In this document: positions 1-9,690 of the stretch, in pieces
How the letters are laid out: each line of letters starts with the position of its first letter
Numbering within the stretch: the stretch's first letter is position 1
NCBI GenBank assembly: GCA_947846985.1
Contig: CANTUZ010000004.1
Span: forward strand, 1,674,001 to 1,738,000
DNA: 64,000 nucleotides
Direction of reading: 5' to 3'
Source: Fratercula arctica
Lineage: Eukaryota; Chordata; Aves; Charadriiformes; Alcidae
The notes under the pieces: model-generated
Databases searched by the model: none
What the model was told of the DNA's origin: nothing
The model's input: the letters and a program-made list of their open reading frames with translations, nothing else
Position numbers and translations under genes: made by a program

Positions 1-2450
1 GACGCACAGACCGGATGGCTGATGGACTCAGAAGTTCCAGGGATTCTCCAAGGAGGGGAAGCAGAGGTGCTGGATATTGCCCTAATCCCAGTGAGTACCA
101 GGAGGCAGGAGGAGAGACACCAACAGCTGGAGGCACCTGAATTGGCTCCACCTGTGTGCTGCTGCCTGGCTTTGTCCACAGTTTGTTCTGCTTCTCAGTT
201 TCAGGTATTGGCTGTTACTTTGAAGAATGGTTTTTGTTCCTTCCTGCAAAACCCCAAGGGCTGCAGCTGGTCCCCTGCAGGGCCGAGGCTGGGGGGTATC
301 ATGTCCCCTGCGGTTCTGGGGGCAGCAGGGCTGGGACAAGAACCACTGCGGCATTTCTGCAGGTCACCTGAACAAGAAGAGCCTTTCTGCCTTTCTGTAG
401 GAGTTTCTGATGAGATCAAGGGTGTAATTAAATGCATTTTTGTTTCGTTTTGGTTAACGCAGTTTACTAGCTGATGTGTTTAGGCAGCTGTTTACCAGTC
501 CCCTGCGTGTGCTTGCTGGCCGTGGGTTACGGTTAAGATTAAAAGTTAAAGTTTTGACTTCACACAGCAGTTGTTGTATTTGTGCATTGATTTTTACCAT
601 GCTTTTCTTTGCCCCCCCCAGGAAACGGACTGTTTTATTGTCCCCGTCCCTCTCCAAGCCCTACCTGTCTGTGCCTGACCCCACAGGCTCTCAGCCGCTG
701 GGATTTTGCCAGGACCCACGAGTGACCATGGACAGACGCGGTGCTGGCTGCTGGCCACGATGTTTTTTGGCTCCAGGAGCTGCCGGGCACCACGGCTGCT
801 CGCTCGCAGGCCTGCCAGCGTCAGGGGGAACCGGCTGACGCCACGGCTGCTCCCACCGCTGGTGAGTGGGGGCTTTGGTGGCGGCTGCGGTGACTTCACT
901 GGGGATGCAGGAGTAGAGGGCGCTCCTGGGGTCTGGGGCCACTGCAGATCCCTCGGGCAAAGTCCCGGGGGCTAATGCCTCCTTGCGGGACTCGCTCCAA
1001 GGGGCCTCAGGGGAGCCCAGGGCGTGGCGTGTGCTGCGTGTGCCCCCCTGCCTGGGGAGTGTGAAGAAAATGCCCTTCCCTAACAATGACATCGGTCAGT
1101 CTTTGTCGCATGAAAGCGTATGAACTTTGCTAATCTGTACTGGTTTCTATTCTACGCTGCAGCTGATGATGTGGTGGACTTCAGTGCAAACGTGGGTGGT
1201 GGTTGTGCTGAAGGAAAACAAACTAAAGGACGTCCCGGCCCTGGACGTGAGGACTTTGCTGTGTGGAAGCCGAGCTGTCCCTGAAGGATAAAGGACACCC
1301 CAGGACATCCAAGGTAAAGCCAGCCCCTCTGAGGAGATGTTGAAACCTTCCTGGCATCGGCTGGTGTCACAGAGAAGCAGCTCTGGCCAGACGGACAGCA
1401 GGGGCATCGGGATCCAGCCAAGCAGCGAGGATGCTGCAGAAATAGAGCTGCTGTGCCAGGATTTTTTGTGATCAGTAATGGGCAGGGTGGGTGCCAGTGA
1501 GGAGTGAAACGTGTTGGACCTGCACGTGTGAAGGGTGCGAGAACCCCGGGTTTGGGGAGCCCCAGTTTGGCTGGGACGCCTCATGTGCAGGAGTCAGTAT
1601 TTCCTCCGGTGAGTCTGTACTTTGTGTTCCAGCCTCTCTCCTCGGATGGCACGGGCTGGATGCGGATGTACGGACCGGTGCTGGGCCCCGCTCCACTCCT
1701 CAGCTCCAAGACCTCATGCAGGCAGCTGCGGTGAGTGCTCCATTTCCCTGGTGCAGGATCCCCCGCGGTGCCTGGCCGGGGCCCGGTGACTTTCCCAGTG
1801 GGTTTCAGCACCAACCCTCTGGGGTCCCCTCATGGGGGGCAGTGGCTGCGGCTCAGCTGGTGGGGCTGGGGGTCCCCAGCAGTTCCCGATTTCCACCATG
1901 AGATCAGTCCTCACTCGATGACACCGGCGGCTCCTGGGCCTGGCTCCCATCCGTGTCCCTGGGGGAGAAGGGGACTCAGTGGGGCTGGGGGTCTCCTGGG
2001 GTGGCCGGTGACCCCTCCTGCTGGCGGGCTCCCTCCTCGTGCTGCAGGCACCGGCTGGTTTCTTCTCCACAGCTCTTTTCCAGAGCAACTGCCGGGAGGA
2101 CAAACCTCTCCAGTCCGGCATGGGCTCTGCCGGAGCCTGGGAGAGCTCGCACCAGGGGAACCGGTTTCCACTGGGATTCAGACCAGGACACTCGGCTCCC
2201 GGGCAGCTGCAGGTTTGTCCGTCCTGGTGCTGCCGGGAGCTGATTGTGCCACCTCTCTCCCTCTGCAGGGACGGACAGATGGATGGAGAAGCCCTAGCCA
2301 TGAGGAGCCCCGAGAAGGAGCCGGGCTGCCTGAGCTGAGGCCGACGCTGACACCTGCCCTGTGCCTGGCTGGGGACAGGGGACAGCGTGGCCTGCGCCCC
2401 CCCAGAGACCTGTGAGGACTGCGCCGCTCCAGCTCCGTAGGGCTTCAGGT
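1..2450. other. GC-rich sequence without a recognisable gene
   Basis: Open frames exist on both strands, but they overlap each other, have biased composition and show no family motif or conserved splice pattern. I see no RNA gene or mobile element here. An exon of an unrecognised or noncoding transcript cannot be excluded. Confidence 0.5.
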
Positions 2451-2559
2451 CAGTTCTTTGGGCCCCCGTTTGTTTCAGGTCCAGCTCGGTTTGGGCCCCC
2501 GTTTGTTTCTGTTTGTGGGTTCAGGCTCCCATTTGTTCCAGGTCCTGGACGGCTACAGT

Positions 2560-4030
2560 TCGTTTTTGGCTCCAGCTCATTTGTGGCTCCTGTTTGTTCC
2601 TGCTCTGGTTCCAGTCCAGCAGATGGACGGCTCCAGTTCGATTCCAGCTTGTTGTGCCGACGGCTCGTGGATGGTTCTGGCTTGTTTCAGCCCCTGCTCG
2701 TTGTGGCTTCAGCTCATTTGCACCTTCAGGTTGGTGGTTTCTGCCCCTGTTTTGTTTCTGGTCCAGCTCATGGACGGTTCCAGCTCCTTTGCAGCCCCAG
2801 GTCATTGTTCCTGTCCTGGTTTCGGCTGGGGCACAGTTAATTGTCTGCACAGTAGTTTGTACGGGGCTGTTCGGGTTTGTGCTGGAAACGGTGTTGATCC
2901 CACAGGGATGGTTTAGTTTTTGCTGAGCAGAGTTTGCACAGCTGGGTACGGGTCAGCGGGTGGTGAGCAACTGCACTGTGTGTCACTTGGGTTTGTATAT
3001 TTTATCGTAATTATTACTACTACTATTATTATTGTATTTCTTCCTTTTTTGTCCTATTAAACTGTCTTTATCTCAACCCATGATATTTACTGTTTTTTTT
3101 CCCTTTCTCTTCCCCAGTTTTGGCTCCAGCTCGTTTGTGGCTCCTGTTTGTCTCTGCTCTGGATTCAGTCCGGCTGGTGGACGGCTCCAGCTCGATTCCA
3201 GCTCATGGATGGCTCTGGCTCATTTCAGCCCCTGCTCATTTCAGCTCCAGCTCATTTGCACCTTCAGGTTGGTTATTTCTGCACCCATTTTGTTTCTGTT
3301 CCAGCTGGTTTGCAGCCCCAGGTCATTGTTTCTGTCCTGGTTTCGGCTGGGGCACAGTTAATTTTTTTCCCAGTAGCTGGTGCGGGGCTGGTTTGGGTTT
3401 GTGCTGGGAACGGTGTTGATCCCACAGGGATGGTTTAGTTTTTGCTGAGCAGAGTTTGCGCAGCTGGGTACGGGTCAGCGGGTGGTGAGCAACTGCACTG
3501 TGTGCCACTTGGGTTTGTATATTTCATCACAGTTATTATTATTGTTGTTGTTGTTGTTGTTGTTGTTATTATTATTACTGTTGTTGTTGTTATTATTTCT
3601 TCCTTTTTTGTTGTATTAAACTGTCTTTATCTCAACCCATGATATTTACTGTGGTTTTTTTTTCCTTTCTGTTCCCCAGTTTTGGCTCCAGCTCATCTGC
3701 GGCTCCTGTTTGTTGCTGCTCTGGATTCAGTCCGGCTGATGGACGGCTCCAGCTCGATTCCAGCTCATTGCGACTCCAGCTCATGGATGGCTCTGGCTCG
3801 TTTCAGCTCCTGCTCCTTGCGGCTGCAGCTCATTTGCACCTTCAGGTGAGTTATTTCTGCACCTATTTTGTTTCTGTTCCAGCTCATGGACGGTTCCAGC
3901 TTGTTTGCAGCCCCAGGTCATTGTTTCTGTCCTGCTTTCAGCTGGGGCACAGCTAATTGTCTGCACAGTAGTTTGTACGGGGCTGTTTGGGCTTGTGCTG
4001 GAAACGGTGTTGATCCCACAGCGATGTTTT
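2560..4030. repeat. Three-copy tandem repeat, unit about 555-563 bp
   Basis: The phrase TTTGGCTCCAGCTC followed by GGCTCCTGTTTG recurs near 2563, 3118 and 3681. Each copy continues through short CAGCTC-rich subrepeats, a block reading CTGGAAACGGTGTTGATCC (near 2885, 3405 and 3995), and in the first two copies a TTG/TTA microsatellite. The third copy diverges after about 4030 into more CAGCTCC-type sequence up to about 4210. Open frames here simply follow the repeat and are not credible genes. Confidence 0.85.
3536..3600. repeat. TTG/TTA trinucleotide microsatellite
   Basis: An uninterrupted run of TTG and TTA triplets. A shorter related run, ATT/ACT at about 3008-3032, occupies the same place in the previous 0.55 kb repeat unit. 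Confidence 0.9.
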
Positions 4031-4365
4031 ACTTTCTGCACCCATTTTTTTGCAGGTCCAGCTCCTGGTGGGCTCCAGTTGGGTTTCATCTCCTGGGCAG
4101 TTCTGGCTCCAGCCCATCTCCAGCTCCACTTTGGCTGCGGCTCCAGCTCAGTGATGGTTCCAGCTCGTTTTCGCCTCCAGCTCTTGGGTGGTTCCAGTTC
4201 CGGCTCCAGCCCCAGCCCATCCCAGCTTGTGCTTGTTCAAAGGATCCTGGCTTTTGGCCAGGTCGTAAATCAATCACTGTCATGGCTTGTATATGAATAT
4301 GAACTGTCATAACTGTACACGTGTTGACCAATGAGTGTGTTTATTGTTCCATGGCTGGTCCGGTG

Positions 4366-4371
4366 AATAAA
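4366..4371 (+). other. Possible polyadenylation signal of an unknown + strand transcript
   Basis: AATAAA lies in less GC-rich sequence directly after the 0.55 kb repeat. No upstream coding exon supports a gene, so this may be chance. Confidence 0.2.
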
Positions 4372-4639
4372 CAGTTGGACTCTGGCAGAAAGCGTGGAAA
4401 GTGCCTTTTCGCCCAGAGACTATCTCAGACGTTTAATTCGGCCTGGTGCATGCCGGCCTCCCGCAGCTTGGGGAACAACGCGACCGGACCCCCACCTCCG
4501 GCGGGGGTCCACGCACCCTGCCCACGCCCCTCCCGCCCGGGCCCCAGCGCCCTCCCACCCCCCTCTGCCTCCCACCGCCCAAAGTGCCCCCTCCCGGGCC
4601 ACTGTTTTGGGGCTGGAAACAGACCACGGAGCCTCCGTT

Positions 4640-5150
4640 TCCAAGGCCCAAACACGCAGCACTTGGTCCTTTTTCTGAGCCCAGAAGCGCAGGACTGCGC
4701 CGGCATTTTCAAGCACTGAAAACGCACGACTTAGTCTCTTTTCTGAGCTTCAGAAATCCCCGGGCTCTGCCCCAAAATCCCCCCAGAGCTTGTTCCCAAA
4801 CCCCCGGCTGGACCCTGTGGGAGACCCAGACCCTGTCCTGAGCCCCGAATCATCCCCTGGTGCCCAGCTGAGCCCCAGACCTGGGCCTGAGCCCAAACCT
4901 GCCCCCGTGCCTGGTCCTGAGCCCCAAACCCGGTCCTGAGCCTAAACCAGCCCCCGGTGCCTGGTCCTGAGCCCCGACCTCTCCCCAGTGCACGGCCCAG
5001 AGCCCTGAATCTGCTCCCAGTTCCCGGTCCTGAGCTCCCAACCCCCCAGTGCCCGGTTCTGAGCCCAAACCGGCCCCGGTGCCCGGTCCTGAGCCCCGAA
5101 CTCTCCCCGGTGCCCGGTCCTGAGCCCTGAATCTGCTCACAGGTCCCGGG
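4640..5150. repeat. Degenerate minisatellite, left part
   Basis: Phrases such as CGCAGCACTTGGTC, CGCACGACTTAGTCTC and GTGCCCGGTCCTGAGCCCC recur every 30-60 bases. The same CGCAGCACTTAGTCTC phrase fills 6590-7640 in the same orientation, so both stretches look like parts of one array separated by a CpG island. Confidence 0.75.
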
Positions 5151-5159
5151 CCCGGGCCC

Positions 5160-6560
5160 GCCGGTGCCGCCCCGAGCCCCAGAACCGGCCCGGCCCGGGG
5201 CTCCCGGACCCCAGCACCCACCAGCTCAGCCCCGGCACCGGCCCCGGCTCCCGACTCCCCGCAGCCCCGGCCGAGCCCCAAACACCCCCGGCCCCGCGCG
5301 GGGCGGGACGGGGGGACCCGCGAGGCGGACCCGGGGCGCCGGTCTCCGGCCCTCCGGGCTTTATTCCCCGGCGCCCCGAGCCCCGACGGCTCCTCCGTCG
5401 AGCCCCCGGCAGCGCGGACGCTCCTCCGGGCGCGGGCCCCGGCCCGACCCCCCACCGCTGCCGGCCGCAGGCCGAGCCCCCCGCGCCTCACCTGGCCCCG
5501 CCGGGGGAGCCCGGCCCGGCCGCTGCCGCCCCGGGGCCGCGGGCGGCGCCGCCGGGAGACAACGAACGGAGAGAGAAAGAGGGACGACAGGCGGCCGGCG
5601 GGGCCCAAATAGCCTCGGCCCCGCCCCGCGCAGGCGCCCTGGGACCCCGCCCCCCGCCCCGCGCAGGCGCCCTGGGACCCCGCCCCCCGCCCCGCGCAGG
5701 CGCCCTGGGACCCCGCCCCCCGCCCCGCGCAGGCGCCCCGAGGCCCCGCCCCTTCCGCCCCGCCCCGCGCACGCGCCGCTTCTTCCGCCGCCAGAGCGGG
5801 ACCGGTCGGTGAGGACGCGGGGTCTTCTCCCGGGGCTGGTGAGCTGGGGCCGGGGCCGGGGCCGGGAGCGGGCCCGGGGCTCCGGTGCGGCCGAGGCTGC
5901 TGCTGCGGGCGGTGTTGGGTCTGGGAGCGGCTCCAGGTCTCGCGGGCGCGCGGTGCCGGGTCTTGGGGCCGCGGCGAGGTTGGGGCTGGGTTCGGGCCTG
6001 GGCCCAGTCTCCCCCGAGCCCGGTCTGGCCGCCGCCGTCCCGGCGCCGCGGGCCGAGGCCCGGCGTGGCGGGGAGCGGCCCCGGGGGTCAAGTCCGGCGC
6101 TGCCCGTTCCTGCCCGCCGGGCTCCAGGCCCGGCCCCGCGGGGAGCCGGCGGCTGCCGGGGCCGGGCACGGGAAAACGGCGGCGGCTTCGTGCGGGCGCG
6201 GAATAATAAAGGCTGGAAGCGGCGGCGGTGCGGGGTCTGCCCGGGGCCGGAGCGGGACTGTGGGCGCTGCCCCCCCCGGGGGAAGCGGGGTCGGGCCGGG
6301 CTGTCGGTGCGAGCCCCGCGGTAGCCCCCGGAGCCCGGGCTGCAGCCCCCAGCGGGGCCGGGTCTCTACCCGGAGCCCCCCGAAGGCGGGGCTCGGGCTC
6401 TGCTGCCCGGCCCGGACTCGGGCACACGGGGCCGAGCCCCCGAAGGCGGGACTCGGTGGCTCTGCTGAGCCCCAGCCCTGGCCCCAGGAGCCTTCTGTGG
6501 AGCTCAGGCACCCCCCCGGGGCTGGGGCTCTGCTGCGAGCCCCCGCAGGCGGGCACTGAC
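5160..6560. promoter_or_regulatory. CpG island, probable TATA-less promoter
   Basis: The stretch is extremely GC- and CpG-rich, with many GC boxes, CTTCCG ETS-type cores near 5750 and 5780, and an NRF1-like site at 5766-5777 that differs from the consensus only at the last base. About 60 bases downstream on the + strand, CTG is followed by GTGAGC at 5839, which would suit the end of a short noncoding first exon. I cannot name the gene. Long open frames on both strands (for example 4850-6718 on the - strand) follow from lack of AT-rich stop codons. Confidence 0.6.
5628..5759. repeat. Four tandem copies of a 33-bp unit in the CpG island
   Basis: GCGCAGGCGC followed by CCTGGGACCCCGCC starts at 5628, 5661, 5694 and 5727, with a degenerate fifth start near 5767. 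Each unit joins a GCGC-type core (NRF1-like half site) to a GC box, so the repeat multiplies likely factor-binding sites. Confidence 0.95.
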
Positions 6561-6589
6561 CTCTGTTCCTGAGCACCAAAACACGGGGG

Positions 6590-7640
6590 CTGGTTCCTGT
6601 CTCTCAGCTCTGACACTGGCCACATGAGCCCGGGCTGGAGCCCCCAAAGGCAGGACTTGGTCTGTCTGTGTGAGCCCTGACACTGGCCACATGAGCCAGG
6701 TTTCAGGCCCCAAAACACAGGGCTGGGTCTCTGCTCTCAAGCCCCCAAACGCAGCACTTAGTCTCTGTTTCTGAGCCCAAAACCTGACCAAATGAGCCCA
6801 GTTTCAAGCGCCCAAATGCAGCACTTAGTCTCTCCTTCTCAGCTCTGACATAGGGCAAGTGACCGTGGTTTACAGCCCCCCAAACACACAGGGCTTGGAC
6901 TCCATTTCAAGCCCCCAAAACGCAGCACTTAGTCTCTGTTTCTGAGCCCAAAACCTGACCAGAGTAGCCCTGTTTCAAGCCCTCAAAATGCAGCACTTAG
7001 TCTCTCGCTCTCAGCCTGGCCAAATGGGCCTGGGTTTGACCCCTGCCACCAAAACGCAGCACTTAGTCTCTTTTTGTGTGCCCAAAATCTGACCAAATGA
7101 GCCCGGTTTCAAGGCCCTAAACACACAATACTTAGGCTCTGTTTTCAAGCCCCCAAAATGCAGCACTTGTAGTTTCTGTTTCTTGAGCGTGGGTTTGACC
7201 CCTGCCACCAAAACGCAGCACTTAGTCTCTGTTTCTGAGCCCCAAACCTGACCAAATGAGCCCAGTTTCAAGCCCCCCAAACGCAGCACTTAGTCTCTCC
7301 TCAGCTCTAACATGGGGCAAGTGACCCTGGTTCAGAGCCCCCCCAAAACGCAGCACTTAGTCTCTGCTTCTCAGCCTGAAGCCCGGTTTTGACCCCCAAA
7401 ACGCAGCACTTAGTCACTCTGAGCCTTAAACTGGCCAATTGGTCCCAGTTTCACCCCCCCTACAAAATGCAGGACTTCTGGTCTCTGTTTCTGAGCTGCA
7501 AGTGCTGAACACACACAGGACTTAGTCTCTGTTTCTGAGCCCCCAAATGCAGGACCCGGTCTCTGTTTCTCAGCTCTCACACTGGCCAAACGAGCTCGAT
7601 TTCGAGCCCCCAAGACACAGCAGTGAGTTTCCCTTTGTGA
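6590..7640. repeat. Degenerate minisatellite, right part
   Basis: More than ten copies of AAACGCAGCACTTAGTCTCT with linkers such as TGAGCCCAAAACCTGACC and GAGCCCAGTTTCAAGC recur at intervals of roughly 55-100 bases. It continues the 4640-5150 array beyond the CpG island. Confidence 0.9.
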
Positions 7641-8240
7641 GCCCCAAAACTGGCTTAGTGACTGTCCTGGTTGGCATTAAAACAATCAATTTTCTGTTTA
7701 GTAATTTCACTTTTTAGCCAAGCGCCTTCCAAGGAGCTGAACTCTGAAATCACCCATCTCTTTCTCCCTCTCCTCGGGGAGAGCATCTCTCCTTTGGCCC
7801 AGTGGCCCGAACCGCGACCGTGACCCCCGTGTCCAGCCCCCAAAGCACAGGACTCGGTCTCTGCCCGGACACGCAGGATGTGGGTGACGTCTCCCTGCCT
7901 TGGCTCCGTGTGCCGGAGCCCCAAACCCTCTGGATTCACCCCGGGGTTGGGGTTTAACCCCAGCGGGGGCCGGGGGCCACTCGCTCACCCGCCCCCCCCA
8001 TCCAGGAGGGTGGGGAGAAGAGGGAGAAAAAGGAGGAAAAACTCATGGGTTGAGTTAAGGCAGTTTAATAGCACAGTAACATCAGAGAACATCATCAGAA
8101 CAATAATAAAATAACAACAACAATAACATGGGTACAAGGGCACACGCAATAACAATGCAATAACAACACACACAATACCAATAAAATATCAATACTAACA
8201 GTAATAACACGCGTCCAAGGACCCACACAAGGCAGCGACA
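7640..8240. other. No gene seen; AT-rich low-complexity patch
   Basis: About 8040-8210 is rich in AATAACAAC-type low-complexity sequence between two GC-rich blocks. No other feature is supported. Confidence 0.5.
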
Positions 8241-8718
8241 CAGCCCAAGCGGCTCTCAGCCCCCGGGGCCGGTTGCCCGGCCCGTCCCCGCCCCGGCAGC
8301 CCCGTCCCCATCCCCTCCCGGTCGGACCATTCCTCTGCCCGGCCGGGCCCCCCCGCTGGAAAAGCCCCGGCGGACGCGACCCCCCAGCCCCGCAGCCGGC
8401 GCCTTCCCGGCGCCGTTCCCGTCCCGCTGCCGGGAGGAGGGAGCTCCGTCCCGCCGGGCCCCGGGCCGCGCCGCTCGGGAGCCCCGGCCCGCCGAGCCCA
8501 GGCGGTCCCGGCCCCCCCGGGCGGACTCGGGTCCTGCCGGAGCCGCCGCAGGCGCTGTCCCGGGCGGGAAGGCGGGACTCGCTGCCGGCTCCGAGCCCGG
8601 CCCGGAGCCCCAGCCCCGGTTCCCGAGCGCCGCCGGGGGGAAGCGGCACCTCCGTCGCGGCGGGCGCCATTGCCCGGCGTGGGGCCGCGTGGTGGTGTGC
8701 TGCCTCGCCCCGCCCCCT

Positions 8719-8728
8719 CCTTTTATGG
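8719..8728. promoter_or_regulatory. Perfect CArG box (SRF site consensus)
   Basis: CCTTTTATGG fits CC(A/T)6GG exactly and sits in the first unit of the GC-box array. Binding is inferred from the consensus only. Confidence 0.5.
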
Positions 8729-8987
8729 GCATCGCCCAACCCACTAAGGGCGGGCCTGCGCTATCTGGGCTCCGCCCCCTCTGCCCTCGCTCCTTGTATG
8801 CGCATCGCCCCGCCCGCGGGGAGGGACGGGCCCCGCCCACCGAGGGCTGTCCCGTGCTACCTCGGCTCCGCCCCCTCTCCCCGTCCGCTCCTTTTCTGGG
8901 CATCGCCTCCGCCCCCGAGAGCGACGGGCCCCGCCCACCGCGGGTCTGCCCCCGATCGCTCGGCCCCGTCCCGTCTCCCCGCCCACT

Positions 8988-8997
8988 CCTTTTATGG
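8988..8997. promoter_or_regulatory. Second perfect CArG box
   Basis: The identical CCTTTTATGG occurs in the fourth unit of the array. The two units between carry broken versions, CCTTGTATGC and CCTTTTCTGG. Confidence 0.5.
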
Positions 8998-9239
8998 GCA
9001 TGGCCCCCGCCCACCAGGGGCCGCCCCGGGTCCCGCCGCCCGCCCCCTCCGGCCACTGGCGTCATGGGCGCCACTGTGGCGTCACCCGTCACCCCACCCC
9101 CGATTGGCTGCGGGCCGTGACGACACCGCCAGGGTGTGGCGGCGGGGGAACACCCGAGGGGGACAAATCAGGGCAAATCATAGCCCCCATCAACGCATTT
9201 ATGGCGGCGTTTCTGACCCGGGTGACTCCGGGGTGAGAA

Positions 9240-9690
9240 ATGGAGAGAGAAATAAACAACGGAAGGAGAAAAGTTGTGACGCTTCCCTTGATCCAGCGCC
9301 CGCAGGGAAAGGGAATAACAGCGGAAAGGGGGAATAACAGCGGAAAAGGGGAATAACAGCGGAAAAGGGGAATAACAGCGGAAAGGGGGAATAACAGCGG
9401 AAAAGGGGAATAACAGCGGAAAAGGGGGAATAACAGCGGAAAGGGGGAATAACAGTGGAAAAGTTGTGACACTTGACCCAGGAGCCACGGTGCAACCGAG
9501 CATAAAGGGAAATAGAGAGGGAAGGGAAATAAATAAAGAGAGAAGGGAAATAAATAAAGAGGGAAGGGAAATAATAAATAAAGCGAGAAGGGCAATAAAT
9601 AAAGCGAGAAGGGCAATAAATGGAAAGAGAAAAGTTGCGGCACTTTCCTTCCCCCAGCGCCCCCGGTGCAACCGGGGAAAAGGGGAAATG
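9240..9690. repeat. Nested tandem repeat
   Basis: The phrase GAAAAGTTGTGAC (last copy GAAAAGTTGCGGC) followed by CTT and CCAGCGCC-like sequence recurs near 9268, 9458 and 9630, giving a higher-order unit of about 170-190 bases. Inside the first unit are eight copies of GGGGAATAACAGCGGAAAA (18-19 bases, 9311-9465). Inside the second are about five copies of GAGAAGGGAAATAAATAAA-like sequence (9510-9620). The Phe/Leu/Pro-rich open frames on the - strand are translations of these repeats. Confidence 0.9.

Larger units (their letters stand above)
8240..9030. promoter_or_regulatory. Second CpG-rich block with repeated GC boxes
   Basis: Very CpG-rich. From 8700 a tandem array repeats GGCTCCGCCCCCT, then CTCCTTTTATGGGCATCGCC, then GGGCCCCGCCCACC. 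The CTCCTT core starts at 8717, 8790, 8888 and 8986, giving spacings of 73, 98 and 98 bases. Each unit carries one or more GC boxes. No transcript can be assigned. Confidence 0.55.

Noticed and set aside
4850..6718. 622-codon open frame on the - strand
   Set aside because: It runs through minisatellite and CpG-island sequence, is Gly/Pro/Arg/Ala-rich, and has an equally long partner on the other strand (5164-6324). No domain is recognisable.
8256..9092. Long Gly/Arg/Pro-rich open frames on both strands
   Set aside because: CpG-rich tandem array without stop codons; both strands are equally open.
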